NCBI RefSeq assembly: GCF_016592555.1
Contig: NZ_AP014546.1
Location: 1,932,501-1,996,500, forward strand
Direction: 5' to 3'
Length of the DNA stretch: 64,000 nt
From: Neptunomonas japonica JAMM 1380
GTDB lineage: Bacteria > Pseudomonadota > Gammaproteobacteria > Pseudomonadales > Balneatricaceae
Position 1 is the first letter of the stretch. Every line of letters begins with the position of its first letter. Below, piece after piece: positions 39,189-49,777 of this stretch. A model generated the notes under the pieces. That model ran no database searches, was not told the DNA's origin, and was given only the letters and a program-made list of their open reading frames with translations. A program made the position numbers and the translations under genes.

Positions 39189-41142
39189 TTGTTTACCGAG
39201 AGTTCGCTAGAGGCTTTAAAGTCTCTACATAATGCTATTTGGGTGTACGATGTAGAGCTTTATAAGATTCGTTGGGCAAATGATCAGGCATTGCTTTTTT
39301 GGGAGGCGGACTCAGAAGAAGAGTTGTATCAACGCGATTTTAAAAAAAACATGTCCGAAGCAATTTATACGCTACTTAGTAACAACCTTGTTGAATACCG
39401 CCGTGGCCATGAACACACGCAATGGTGGACACTGTTTCCCAAAAATAAACGCAAAGAGATCTATTGTCATTATTCTGGAATAGAGCTTTGTGATGGTCGT
39501 ACGGCTATGTTGGCGCAAGTGATTGTGACAAGAGAACTGTTAGAAACAGAGCTCTCTCTGCATTTATCAACAACTACAGTGTCTTTATGGGATGCACAGG
39601 GCCGGCTTAAAAGTGCTAACCCTATGTTTATTGATCTTTACGGTGAATCATTAGGCCAGTTTGCGGAGTTATTCTTCTCCAAGCGACAAGCCGATGAGGT
39701 TTGGGAAAAAGCCTTTGATAATAGTGAATTTGAGGTAGAGATTTTCTTACCAACGCCGCTAGGTGAACAGTGGCACTCTCTTCACTTAAGGGTAAATCAA
39801 ACGTTACAAGGCGATGTGCTGGTGGTGCGCCAGTTTGATGTGACTGAACGCAAACAGCAGGAATTACATCACAAGCATTTGGCGGTTGTTGATCCACTTA
39901 CCCAGCTAAGAAATAGATACGGTGTTTTACAGCAGCTAGAAGGTTTTGCAGCGAAAGGTTTGTCATTTAGTTTGTTCTTTATTGATTTAGATAACTTCAA
40001 AACGATTAATGATTACTATGGTCATGAGCAGGGTGACAAGTTATTACGCGCTTTGGCAGACAGGCTGAGGTTTCGTTTTTCAAGCTCTTTGAGTATAGCT
40101 CGTCTTGGTGGTGATGAATTTTTGTTGGTTGATGCTTGTGATGTAGCGTTGGAGCAAGTGGCTGATCAACTTATTAATGCAGTGTCAGAACCCTTTAATT
40201 TAGAAGTGCTGGGTGATTTGCGAATTACGGCCAGTATTGGTATTGCAAATTTCCCGTCAGATGGAGAGAGTGTTGACGCTATTATAAGGCATGCTGATGC
40301 CGCTATGTATGAAGCGAAAGGACGTGGAAAAAGTACGTTTGTTTACTTTTCTCAAAACATATCCAACGGCATTAAAAGGCGTCACCAAATGCGCCAGCTG
40401 CTCGGTAAAGCCGTTTCTCAGCACGAGTTCCAGGTCGTTTATTTGCCTGTAGTGGATACTCAAACACAAATGCTGTTTGGTGTTGAGGCTCAATTGCAGT
40501 GGAACAGTCCAGAGCTTGGGGTTATTAAGCCCTTTGAGTTTATGCCGGTTGCTGAAGAAAATGGGATGGCATCTACACTTGAGTATTATGCCTTAGAGAA
40601 GTCTTGCCAGCAGATGAAAGAATGGATCAACATATCTCATGGCGATTTTGGCACTCTGGTATTAATGATAGATATTTCAGTTAGGCAGTTAAGTTGTCAT
40701 AAATTTATTTCATCAATTAGAGCGTTATTTCAAGCTAATCGCATGGCCCCCAAACATGTGATGCTTCAGGTTATAGGCTCAGCAAATTTAGATAACGAGT
40801 TTGCACTTAAGGGTTTACTTAAACTGCGTGAGATGGGTTTAAAAAATTGCGCTGTGTGGATTTGCTTCAAATAACACGTCGTTTACGTTATTGCACCGTT
40901 TATCAATAACACATCTAAAACTAGATGCAAAAATTATAGCGGAGCTAGAAAGTGGGACTCGTCCGGTTGTTAAGGCGTTGTTCTCTATGGCGCAGAGCAT
41001 GGAATTAAATGTGTTGGCAGAAGGGGTGTCACGACAAGAGCAGCTTCATATCTTAAATGAGCTAGGCTGTTTTATCTGTCAGGGGGGGATGTTTGATAGT
41101 TTTAAAGAGGCCAAGAATTATAAGCTTCCTGGCCTCGTATAG
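39189..41142 (+). pseudogene. PAS-GGDEF-EAL c-di-GMP gene, frameshifted in the EAL domain
   Basis: The first frame (to the stop at 40872-40874) encodes two PAS-like regions, an intact GGDEF (RLGGDEF, about residues 307-311 from the TTG start) and most of an EAL domain. The frame breaks in an A6 run at 40841-40846. Removing one A restores GLKIALCGFASNNTSFTLLHRLSITHLKLD and the EAL domain continues to 41142. Even when repaired the EAL is degenerate: E-A-Q replaces E-A-L and the DDFGTG motif reads C-G-F-A-S-N. So only cyclase activity is expected. TTG at 39189 with AGGAG seven bases upstream is the likely start; an in-frame GTG lies at 39153. Confidence 0.8.
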
Positions 41143-41150
41143 GCATCTAA

Positions 41151-41588
41151 TTATTCAGCTGTTTCACGACGATCAACCATGAAAATGGCTGTTCCCGTTG
41201 CCACCAGCTTCTCGCCTACATGCACATCAGTTTTGGCAGTTACACGGCGACGTTTTTCATCAATCTCAGTGATGCTAAGCGTTGCTTTGGCAGTATCGCC
41301 AATAAAAACGGGCGCTCGAAATTTAATTTGCTGGTCGATGTAAATAGCACCTGGGCCGGGTAAGCGTGTGCCCGCTACTGTAGAAATAAGTGCAGCACTA
41401 AACATGCCGTGGACGATTCGTTTTCCAAAAGGCGTTGTTTTTGCGTACTCGTCATTGATATGGATCGGATTGTTATCACCTGAAATGCCAGCAAACATAT
41501 ATACGTCTGATTCAGAAATAGTTTTCGCATAAAAATCGCTCATACCCACTTCTAAGTCTTCCAGATAGTAACCGTGAAGTTCCTGCAT
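41151..41588 (-). CDS. MaoC-like (R)-specific enoyl-CoA hydratase
   Basis: 145-residue hotdog hydratase. ISGDNNPIHINDEYAK contains the Asp-x4-His catalytic pair of PhaJ/MaoC hydratases, and GKRIVHGMFSAALIS is the hydratase-2 motif. PGPGAIYIDQQIKFRAPVFIGD completes the fold. PhaJ-type enzymes draw (R)-3-hydroxyacyl-CoA from beta-oxidation for polyhydroxyalkanoate synthesis. The phasin gene later in this window makes that attractive, though no PHA synthase is visible. It is divergent from the acyl-CoA dehydrogenase gene, 175 bases away. Confidence 0.88.
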   Translation of the reverse strand: MQELHGYYLEDLEVGMSDFYAKTISESDVYMFAGISGDNNPIHINDEYAKTTPFGKRIVHGMFSAALISTVAGTRLPGPGAIYIDQQIKFRAPVFIGDTAKATLSITEIDEKRRRVTAKTDVHVGEKLVATGTAIFMVDRRETAE

Positions 41589-41763
41589 GCTTTATCTCCT
41601 ATGTAAAATGGTTAACTCTAAATTCTTCATCTAATCCAAAGTATTAGGGGAAATCATTAGTGATTTAAAATTCTATGGTAGAATAGGTGAATTCCCTGAT
41701 TGATGCGAGTCTGATGTATCAATCATTTGGTCTCCTAACTTGGCTACAGAGAGAAGATGACAC

Positions 41764-43557
41764 ATGGCTGATTATAAAGCGCCGGTAAAAGACATGCAGT
41801 TTATTCTGGAAAATATTTCCCGCATGCCGCAATTAGCACAACTTGCTACTTTTGAAGATGCTACACCCGATATGATCAGCGCGATTCTTGAAGAAGCGGG
41901 GCGTGTATCTGCAGAAGTTATCGCACCGACTAACGTTGTTGGGGATGAGCAGGGGGTTAAGCTCGAAAATGGAACTGTAAAAATTCCTGATGGTTTTGCA
42001 CAAGCTTACCAGCAATACGCTGAAGGTGGTTGGGGTTCTCTACAGTTTGATCCTGAATATGGTGGCCAAGGGTTACCTTATTCGTTATCGACTTCTGTCA
42101 TGGAGATGTGGCAATCAGCTAATATGTCATGGGGACTGTGTCCTCTATTGAGCCAAGGTGCTGTTGAGGCTCTTTATTTGAACGGCAGTGATGAGTTAAA
42201 GAATACTTACTTGCCTAATATGGTCAGCGGCGAGTGGACTGGTACCATGAACCTAACGGAGCCAGGTGCAGGTTCTGATCTATCAGTGATTCGTAGTAAA
42301 GCTGTGCCTGAAGGCGATCACTATTTAATAAGTGGTCAGAAAATTTTCATCACATGGGGCGACCATGAGATGGCGGATAACATTATTCATCTGGTATTAG
42401 CCCGCCTTCCTGATGCGCCCGCCGGTGTGCGCGGGATTTCATTGTTCTTAGTGCCTAAATTTTTAGTAAATGAAAACGGCGAGTTAGGGGAGCGCAATGA
42501 TGTTGAAGTCGCTTCTTTGGAGCACAAGCTAGGTATTCACGCGAGTGCAACCTGTGTCATGGCATTTGGTGAGAATGCGGGTGCAGTAGGTTATCTAATC
42601 GGTCAAGAAGGTAAAGGTTTGGCCTGTATGTTCACTATGATGAACAACGCGCGTTTGGCTGTTGGCCTACAAGGTGTGGCCATTTCTGAGCGCGCTTATC
42701 AACAAGCGCTTTGGTATGCCGGTGACCGTACTCAGGGTAAAGCAGTAGGCTTTAAAGAAGAGGGGCCGATCCTTCGCCATGCTGATATACGTCGCATGCT
42801 GATGACAATGAAGTCATTTACTGAAGCAGGCCGTGCATTGGCCTATGATGCATGCGGCAGTTTAGACTTTGCACATGCCTTAGAAGATAAAGTATTAGCG
42901 GGTCAGGAAAAGGCACGTGCCGCTTATTTAACGCCGATCGTAAAAGGCTGGTGCACAGAAGTGGCTCAAGAGGTCACATCTTTAGGTGTTCAGGTTCATG
43001 GTGGCATGGGCTTTATCGAAGAGACCGGTGCAGCACAGCATTTTCGAGATGCACGTATCCTTCCTATTTATGAAGGTACGAATAGTATTCAGGCACTCGA
43101 CCTTGTTGGCCGTAAAACCTTGTCTGACAATGGTGTTGCAGCACAATCTGTCATGGAAGAAATATCAGTTACTTTAGCGCAAGCATCTGAGTCAATGCGC
43201 TTTAAAGAAGCAGCCGGTAAAATGCAAAGTGCTTTAGATGTAGCAAAAAGCGTAACCGCACAATTATTATCAGAGTCTACTGATAATGAGTACTTCTCAG
43301 GAGCAGTAGCTTATAACTACATGATGATGATGGGTACACTGTGTGGTGGCTGGCAGTTATTGCGTAGTGGCTTAGCCGCTGAAGCTAAGCAGGCTGAAGG
43401 GGAGAGTGATCCTTATCTTGAAGCTAAGCAGCTGACTGCTTTGTTCTATGTGGATCAAGTGTTACCGCGTTACTTAAGCTATTCAGCTGTAGTTACAACA
43501 GGAAGTGACGCGATCATGGCCTTTACAGACGAGCATTTGGAAGCGGCTTTTAGTTAA
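41764..43557 (+). CDS. Acyl-CoA dehydrogenase with C-terminal domain
   Basis: 597-residue flavoprotein of the long acyl-CoA dehydrogenase group (AcdA/DmdC-like, with the extra C-terminal domain). FAD and substrate motifs are MNLTEPGAGSDLS, GQKIFITWGDHE and ARLAVGLQGVA. QVHGGMGFIEETGAAQHFRDARI precedes the catalytic Glu in PIYEGTNSIQALDL. It oxidises an acyl-CoA to the trans-2-enoyl-CoA, passing electrons to ETF. With the divergent hydratase and the downstream enoyl reductase FabV it forms a fatty-acyl module. A terminator follows 30 bases later. Confidence 0.93.
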   Translation: MADYKAPVKDMQFILENISRMPQLAQLATFEDATPDMISAILEEAGRVSAEVIAPTNVVGDEQGVKLENGTVKIPDGFAQAYQQYAEGGWGSLQFDPEYGGQGLPYSLSTSVMEMWQSANMSWGLCPLLSQGAVEALYLNGSDELKNTYLPNMVSGEWTGTMNLTEPGAGSDLSVIRSKAVPEGDHYLISGQKIFITWGDHEMADNIIHLVLARLPDAPAGVRGISLFLVPKFLVNENGELGERNDVEVASLEHKLGIHASATCVMAFGENAGAVGYLIGQEGKGLACMFTMMNNARLAVGLQGVAISERAYQQALWYAGDRTQGKAVGFKEEGPILRHADIRRMLMTMKSFTEAGRALAYDACGSLDFAHALEDKVLAGQEKARAAYLTPIVKGWCTEVAQEVTSLGVQVHGGMGFIEETGAAQHFRDARILPIYEGTNSIQALDLVGRKTLSDNGVAAQSVMEEISVTLAQASESMRFKEAAGKMQSALDVAKSVTAQLLSESTDNEYFSGAVAYNYMMMMGTLCGGWQLLRSGLAAEAKQAEGESDPYLEAKQLTALFYVDQVLPRYLSYSAVVTTGSDAIMAFTDEHLEAAFS

Positions 43558-43585
43558 GCGTTAATACCTTGATGCAATACAGGTA

Positions 43586-43610
43586 AACACCCGCTCTTGC
43601 GGGTGTTTTG
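43586..43610 (+). terminator. Intrinsic terminator after acyl-CoA dehydrogenase
   Basis: AAACACCCGC, loop TCTT and GCGGGTGTTTT form a strong stem followed by Ts. Confidence 0.9.
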
Positions 43611-43686
43611 CTATCCAATACCCCTAAAATCGGGTAAGGTATCGGCCAGAATATTTCCAATAAATTGAATGAGATTATTGCCAGCC

Positions 43687-44880
43687 ATGATCATTACACC
43701 AAAAATCCGTGGTTTTATTTGTACCACTTCTCACCCTACGGGTTGTGCTCATAATGTTCGCGAACAGATCGAGTATGTTAAGAATAAAGGCCAGATAGAA
43801 AACGGCCCTAAACGTGTTTTGGTTGTCGGCTCTTCCAGCGGTTATGGGTTGTCTTCTCGTATTGAAGCCGCGTTTGGCTCTGGCGCTGCTACGATCGGTG
43901 TTTTTTTTGAAAAGCCGGCAACAGAGAAAAAAACAGGAACTGCAGGTTGGTACAACGCTGCGGCTTTTGAGCAACAAGCACGCGAAGCAGGCCTGTATTC
44001 GAAAAGCATCAATGGCGATGCGTTTTCTCATGATGCAAAACAAAAAGCTATCGAGCTGATCAAAGAAGATCTTGGTCAGATAGATTTGATTGTTTACTCA
44101 CTCGCGTCACCCGTACGTAAAATGCCAGAAACAGGAGAGGTTGTCCGTTCTGTGCTTAAGCCAATTGGTGAGTCATATCGCTCTACAGCGATTGATACTA
44201 ATAAAGATATTATTATCAATGCTGAGATCGAGCCGGCCAATGAGGAAGAAATTGCCAATACCGTTACTGTAATGGGCGGAGAAGATTGGGAGCTTTGGGT
44301 TCATGCCTTGAATGATGCTGGTGTATTAGCACAGGGTTGTAAAACAGTTGCTTATAGCTATATAGGGACTGAAATTACATGGCCTATCTATTGGGATGGT
44401 GCACTGGGTAAAGCTAAGCAAGATCTTGATCGCGCGGCGGGTGAGCTTAATACGTTACTATCGGCGAATGGTGGGCAAGCTAATGTTGGTGTGCTTAAAT
44501 CTGTTGTTACTCAAGCAAGTTCTGCGATCCCAGTGATGCCCTTGTATCTGTCCATGGTATTTAAAATCATGAAAGAAAAAAGCATTCATGAAGGATGTAT
44601 GGACCAAGTAGACCGCTTATTCCGTACGGGTTTATATGGCGATACCGGCTTAATTGACGATGCAAATCGTTTTCGTATGGATGATTGGGAATTACGTGAT
44701 GATGTTCAGGATCACTGTAAAGAGCTATGGAAAACAATCACTACAGAAAACCTTTTCGATCTAACAGATTATGCTGCTTATAAAACTGAGTTCTTGAAAC
44801 TTTTTGGTTTTACAGTTGAAACTGTTGATTATGATGCGGATGTAAATCCAATAGTCGATTTTGATGTTATTGATTTGTAA
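43687..44880 (+). CDS. fabV: Enoyl-ACP/enoyl-CoA reductase FabV
   Basis: 397-residue reductase of the FabV/TER family. It begins [20 protein letters not shown], a hallmark of this group. [15 protein letters not shown] is the NAD(H) Rossmann loop. The Y-x8-K active site is seen in [12 protein letters not shown]. FabV carries out the last reduction in fatty-acid elongation and is naturally insensitive to triclosan. The open frame reaches 43669, but the standard start is the ATG at 43687. It has its own terminator and sits behind the acyl-CoA dehydrogenase without being in its operon. Confidence 0.95.
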   Translation: MIITPKIRGFICTTSHPTGCAHNVREQIEYVKNKGQIENGPKRVLVVGSSSGYGLSSRIEAAFGSGAATIGVFFEKPATEKKTGTAGWYNAAAFEQQAREAGLYSKSINGDAFSHDAKQKAIELIKEDLGQIDLIVYSLASPVRKMPETGEVVRSVLKPIGESYRSTAIDTNKDIIINAEIEPANEEEIANTVTVMGGEDWELWVHALNDAGVLAQGCKTVAYSYIGTEITWPIYWDGALGKAKQDLDRAAGELNTLLSANGGQANVGVLKSVVTQASSAIPVMPLYLSMVFKIMKEKSIHEGCMDQVDRLFRTGLYGDTGLIDDANRFRMDDWELRDDVQDHCKELWKTITTENLFDLTDYAAYKTEFLKLFGFTVETVDYDADVNPIVDFDVIDL

Positions 44881-44899
44881 TAGCTTTTAAAATTAAATA

Positions 44900-44926
44900 A
44901 AACCCTGCTTGATGCAGGGTTTTTTA
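44900..44926 (+). terminator. Intrinsic terminator after fabV
   Basis: AAACCCTGC, loop TTGAT and GCAGGGTTTTTT. Confidence 0.9.
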
Positions 44927-44989
44927 TTGCGCTTAACAAAATTTAGGTTATATTGTTTGGAAACAACTCAAAAGGAAAGGGTTAATTAA

Positions 44990-45424
44990 ATGCTAAGGAT
45001 AGTGTGTACCGTGATTTTTCCTATACTTATCGCCGGTTGCCAAACGACGTCAAATTTATCAACTCATACCTCTACTAGCGGTACTGAAATAACGTCACTT
45101 GATAATACCTCTTGGGTTGTTCAATCCGTTGCAGATCGCGGTCTGATGGAGTACCTCTCGTTAACACTTAACTTTAAGAGTAATAGCGAAGTTGAAGGCT
45201 TCTCTGGTTGTAATCAATTTAAAGGCCAGTATGAAATTATTAATTCACGACTTGAAATAGGGACATTGGCATCAACCCGAAAGTATTGCTCAAAAGTAAT
45301 AATGTATCAGGAACAACTATTATTAAATGAGTTGTCTCAACCACTGGTTTTATCCCAGATGGATAATAGGGTTATTCAGTTAATTAATAATAAAAATGAA
45401 ATAACCCGCTTGATGATGCAATAA
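44990..45424 (+). CDS. META-domain lipoprotein (HslJ-like)
   Basis: 144-residue lipoprotein. A short signal peptide ends with lipobox LIAGC (lipid attached Cys17). The rest is a META/HslJ-type domain with [28 protein letters not shown] and two further Cys that could form a disulfide. HslJ-type proteins are heat-induced and associated with novobiocin resistance in E. coli; the biochemical role is unclear. An AAGGAAAGGG site precedes the ATG. It lies alone, 35 bases before ygiQ. Confidence 0.85.
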   Translation: MLRIVCTVIFPILIAGCQTTSNLSTHTSTSGTEITSLDNTSWVVQSVADRGLMEYLSLTLNFKSNSEVEGFSGCNQFKGQYEIINSRLEIGTLASTRKYCSKVIMYQEQLLLNELSQPLVLSQMDNRVIQLINNKNEITRLMMQ

Positions 45425-45458
45425 ATTCATCTGTATTTGTTTTATATCGCTAGGCTGG

Positions 45459-47733
45459 ATGGTAGATTTCTGGGAGAATGACGGGTTAACCCAACAAGAT
45501 TTATATTATTCCATGATAAGAACAGCCCCAGATCTTTTTTCGCATACACCTTATTGGGCCGAATGCTTCGGTTCAGCTCCTTTTTTTCCAACAACCCGTC
45601 AAGAAATGGAAACATTGGGGTGGGATAGCTGTGATGTTATTTTAATCACGGGTGATGCCTATGTTGACCATCCAAGCTTTGGTATGGCTGTTATGGGTCG
45701 TGTATTAGAAGCTCAAGGCTTTCGTGTCGGTATTATAGCGCAACCAGATTGGCGCTCGACTGATGCATTCAATGAGCTTGGTAAGCCTAATCTTTATTTT
45801 GGTGTTACTGCTGGAAATATGGATTCCATGATCAACCGTTATACGGCTGATCTACGCACGCGCCATGATGATGCTTATACTCCTAATGGTGATGAAGGTA
45901 AGCGTCCCGACCGGGCTGTTATTGTGTATTCGCAGCGTTGTCGTGAATTATATAAAGATGTTCCTCTTGTTATTGGTGGTATAGAAGCCAGCTTGCGACG
46001 TATTGCTCAGTACGACTACTGGAGCAATAAAGTTCGACGTTCGGTTCTAATAGACTCCGGCGCTGATATTCTTTTGTATGGTAATGCTGAGCGCGCAATT
46101 GTCGACTTGACGCATCGTTTGGCTAAAGGTGAAGCCGTACAAGATATCAACGATTTACGTGGTACTGTGGTTGTTCGAGAATTTTTACCTGCTGGTTATA
46201 CTGAAGTTGATTCAACTCGTGTTGATTGGCCGGGTCATATTGATAAAATTACAAACCCTTATGAATATATTCCCGAGCCATCAAAATGTGCTTCGGATAA
46301 GGCCAAGAATGACCCGCAAGAAGTCATGCCATTGCGAATCATTCCTGAGCCACTAAAGGGCAAGCAAAGGCTTGATGGGAATAACACTTATATTCGTTTA
46401 CCTTCACTAGAAAAGGTTGCCAAAGACCCTGTGCTGTACGCACATGCTTCTCGAATCTTGCATCTAGAATCCAATCCGCATAATGCAAAGGCGTTAGTGC
46501 AGCGTGATGGTAAACGTGAGATATGGGCTAACCCGCCGCCTATTCCATTAGAAACATCTGAAATGGACGCGGTGTTTGGTTTGCCGTACCAGCGTATCCC
46601 ACATCCTAAGTATGGTGATCAAAAAATTCCTGCTTATGACATGATCCGTTTCTCAATCAACATCATGCGTGGTTGTTTTGGTGGTTGTACCTTTTGTTCG
46701 ATTACCGAGCATGAAGGGCGTGTCATCCAGAGCCGCTCGCAAGAGTCTGTCATTAAAGAGATTGAAGATATTCGTGACAAGGTCCCAGGTTTTACTGGAA
46801 TGATCTCTGACTTGGGTGGCCCTACATCCAACATGTATCACCTTAACTGTAATGATGCAGAAATCCAGGCATCTTGCCGTAAGTTGTCATGTGTTTATCC
46901 AGTAATATGTAAGAACCTCAAGACTGACCACAGTGAGACAACGCAGCTTTATAGAAAAGCTCGTGCTCTTGATGGTGTACACACTGTGGCTATCGCTTCT
47001 GGTCTACGTTATGACCTTGCTGTAGAAGATCCTGAGTACGTTAAAGAGCTAGTGACTCATCATGTTGGTGGTTACCTTAAAATTGCCCCGGAGCATAGCG
47101 AAGAGGGCACGCTATCTAAGATGATGAAGCCGGGTATGGGAACTTATGACCGGTTTAAGCAGATGTTTGAAAAATATTCTAAAGAAGCGGGTAAAAAACA
47201 GTATTTGATCCCATATTTCATTGCCGCACACCCAGGTTGTGAAGATGAAGATATGCTTAATCTTGCGTTGTGGCTCAAAGAGCATAAATTCCGTGTAGAT
47301 CAGGTGCAGACTTTTTTATCCATCTCCCATGGCGTTAGCAACGGCTATGTACCATTCGGGCCGAAACCCACTGAAAAAAGTAAGCTATAAAAGTGAAAAG
47401 CTTTACATACCTCGTGAGTTAGAACAGCGTCGCTCGCAAAAATCTTTGCTGCGTTACCACGATGCTGATAACTGGCCGCGTTTGCGTGAAGTGTTAGAAA
47501 ATATGGGCCGTGGCGATTTAATCGGTAATGCTGATTGGCAGCTCGTGCCGGCAGAAGAGAAGATACGTAATATACGTGCGGCAGCCGCTCAGAAAAATAG
47601 CCCTAAAGCTAAAAAAGTCGCTGCCGACGCGAAGTTGACACTTGCCAATCGACCTACGGCTGCTGCACGCAAAAAGGCAGCAGGTAAGTCAGCGAAAAAA
47701 GGAAAGCAGCAGCGTAGTGTAAAGCGCGGTTAA
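45459..47733 (+). pseudogene. ygiQ: YgiQ radical-SAM protein, single-base frameshift near the C-terminus
   Basis: The first frame ends at 47390 and encodes the bulk of Ygi[30 protein letters not shown] and [11 protein letters not shown]. The radical-SAM Cys motif CFGGCTFC is at 406-413, followed by [14 protein letters not shown]. At T6 (47312-47317) the frame departs from the family. Dropping one T gives [20 protein letters not shown], the conserved YgiQ segment, and continues to 47733 with a Lys/Ala-rich tail. The last 130 or so residues are therefore out of frame. YgiQ is widely conserved and of uncertain function. The break may be mutation or a homopolymer error. Confidence 0.88.
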
Positions 47734-47756
47734 ATTAAGTATTGCAGTACATATGA

Positions 47757-47793
47757 AGGAGGTTGTTGATTATATTAACAACCTCCTTTTTTA
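47757..47793 (+). terminator. Intrinsic terminator after ygiQ
   Basis: AAGGAGGTTGTT, an AT-rich loop and AACAACCTCCTTTTTT form a 12-base stem followed by T6, also facing the convergent LysR gene. Confidence 0.9.
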
Positions 47794-47819
47794 ATGCTTA
47801 GCCTTTGTACATATCCTAT

Positions 47820-48704
47820 TTACTTTTCGAACGCCTTGACTAAAGCATCAATAAATAACCTGACCTTTGCTGAAAGGTGTTTTCGATGTGGGTACAACGC
47901 ATACACGCCTGTGCTTTCAGGTTCATGTTCCTTAAACAGCCTAACTAAGCATCCTGTCTCTATCTCTTTTTGCACCACAAATGAGGGAAGCAAGCTAATG
48001 CCTTGACCGCTGAGCAGTAACTCATTAACAGCGCGTGCACTATTAATATTGATTCTGCTATGAATAGGAATGGATATCGCCTGCTCTCCTCGACCAAAGA
48101 CCCATCGGTCTTTATATTTATAATTACTATCGAAAATGCACTGATGCTGGGGCAGTGATTCTAACGTGAATGGTATATCCGTATTGGCTACATAATCGGG
48201 GCTTGCGCAGAGCATCATCTGCATGTCAGTCAGTTTTCTAACGACAAGTGATGAGTCCGGTAATGCACCAATACGTATGGCAAGATCAACACCTTCCTCT
48301 ACTAAGTCGACAAACCGGTCTGCTAACTCTAACTTGACGGTGACATCAGGATGAAGGTGTGTGAACTCAGTGATAACCGGCATTAGGGTAAGTTCAGAGA
48401 ACGACATAGGTGCATTGATACGTAGCGTGCCCTCCGGTTGGTTATGCTCTGAGCGAAGAGCAGATTCAATCTCATCAATTTCCTGTAGCACACTAATACA
48501 GCGTACATAATAGGCTTTTCCACTGTCCGTCACGCTCATGCGGCGAGTCGTTCGGTTGAGTAGACGTACTCCTAAAGATGACTCTAAGGCGCCTACATAT
48601 TTACTGATGAGCGCCTTAGAAAGCTGCATTCTTATGGCAGCTTGGGTGAAGCTTTCGGCCTCTACTACGGCAACATAAGCACGCATGCAATTAAGTTTAT
48701 CCAT
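47820..48704 (-). CDS. LysR-family regulator, divergent to GHR/ygiD
   Basis: 294-residue LysR protein. It starts MDKLNCMRAYVAVVEAESFTQAA, with the recognition helix in LSKALISKYVGALESSLGVRLLNRTTRR. The effector domain starts after PEGTLRINAPMSF. It is divergent from the glutathionyl-hydroquinone reductase gene with 102 bases between starts. This is the classical arrangement for LysR control of the neighbouring operon, likely in response to a quinone or aromatic compound. The intergenic stretch is AT-rich; no exact T-N11-A box is proposed. Confidence 0.9.
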   Translation of the reverse strand: MDKLNCMRAYVAVVEAESFTQAAIRMQLSKALISKYVGALESSLGVRLLNRTTRRMSVTDSGKAYYVRCISVLQEIDEIESALRSEHNQPEGTLRINAPMSFSELTLMPVITEFTHLHPDVTVKLELADRFVDLVEEGVDLAIRIGALPDSSLVVRKLTDMQMMLCASPDYVANTDIPFTLESLPQHQCIFDSNYKYKDRWVFGRGEQAISIPIHSRININSARAVNELLLSGQGISLLPSFVVQKEIETGCLVRLFKEHEPESTGVYALYPHRKHLSAKVRLFIDALVKAFEK

Positions 48705-48806
48705 AACTGTCTTTATTTTGTTGATAATTATTCAATATTTTACATTATTGTTTATTTAATAACGATTATTAGATAATGCTGGCATCTTTTACGGAGGTGT
48801 TATGAA

Positions 48807-49754
48807 ATGTTAATCGATGGGCAGTGGGCAGAAGACTTTCAGCCCGTTCAGAAAAAAGATGCTAAAGGTGGCTTTGTGCGCCAGCCCTCGCAATTTCGCA
48901 ATTGGATAACCCCTACAGGTGATGCAGGCCCAACAGGAAGTGCTGGTTTTAAGGCTGAAACAGGCCGTTATCATTTGTATGTTGCTTATATCTGTCCGTG
49001 GGCAAGTCGCACGTTGATGGTGCGTAAACTTAAAAAATTGGAAGGTGTTGTTTCGGTTTCGATTTTAAACCCAAAACTAACCGATAAAGTATGGGCATTT
49101 AATGGTTACCCTGAAGCAGGTTCAGATCCTCTTTTTGCAGATGATTATCTGTATCAAACCTACCTGCGCGCTGATAAATATTACACGGGTCGTATTACCG
49201 TCCCGGTGTTATGGGATAAGCAGTTAAACACTATTGTGAGTAATGAGTCCTCTGAAATAATCCGTATGTTAAACAATGGATTTGGTGGTCTTGCTGATAA
49301 CAGTATTAACCTCTATCCGTTGCTATTACGTGATGAGATTGAACAGGTAAACGAGCGCCTTTATCATAGTTTTAACAACGGTGTATATCGTGCGGGTTTT
49401 GCTACGAGCCAAGAAGCTTATGAGGAGGCATGTAAAGAAGTTTTCTCTTCGCTTGATTACATAGAGTCACGTTTAGCAACACAGCCATACATTGTCGAAA
49501 GTGTGCTGACAGAAGCTGATATAAGATTGTTCGTGACCTTAATTCGTTTTGATCTTGTATATCATGGGTTATTCAAAACTAATTTAAAGCAGATAAAAGA
49601 TTACCCGTTTACCTATGCCTATATGCTGAAAGTGTATCGCTTACCAGGGATAGCAGAAACCGTAAATATTGATCATATAAAAGCGGGTTATTACTCAATA
49701 AAAGCGTTGAATCCAACAGGCATTGTGCCACTGGGTTTAGGTAATATCATTTAA
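48807..49754 (+). CDS. yqjG: Glutathionyl-hydroquinone reductase (Omega-class GST)
   Basis: 315-residue omega-type GST. The N-terminal catalytic motif is YICPWASRTLM, with the active Cys in CPWA. ITVPVLWDKQLNTIVSNESSEIIRML binds glutathione. The family (YqjG/PcpF) reduces glutathionyl-hydroquinones to free hydroquinones, detoxifying quinone by-products of aromatic degradation. GGAGG lies nine bases before the chosen ATG. A second ATG 5 bases upstream would give only Met-Lys-Cys-stop. It is followed 24 bases later by ygiD, suggesting an operon for quinone/catechol handling. Confidence 0.9.
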   Translation: MLIDGQWAEDFQPVQKKDAKGGFVRQPSQFRNWITPTGDAGPTGSAGFKAETGRYHLYVAYICPWASRTLMVRKLKKLEGVVSVSILNPKLTDKVWAFNGYPEAGSDPLFADDYLYQTYLRADKYYTGRITVPVLWDKQLNTIVSNESSEIIRMLNNGFGGLADNSINLYPLLLRDEIEQVNERLYHSFNNGVYRAGFATSQEAYEEACKEVFSSLDYIESRLATQPYIVESVLTEADIRLFVTLIRFDLVYHGLFKTNLKQIKDYPFTYAYMLKVYRLPGIAETVNIDHIKAGYYSIKALNPTGIVPLGLGNII

Positions 49755-49777
49755 GATTCATTAAGTAAGAGGAAAAT

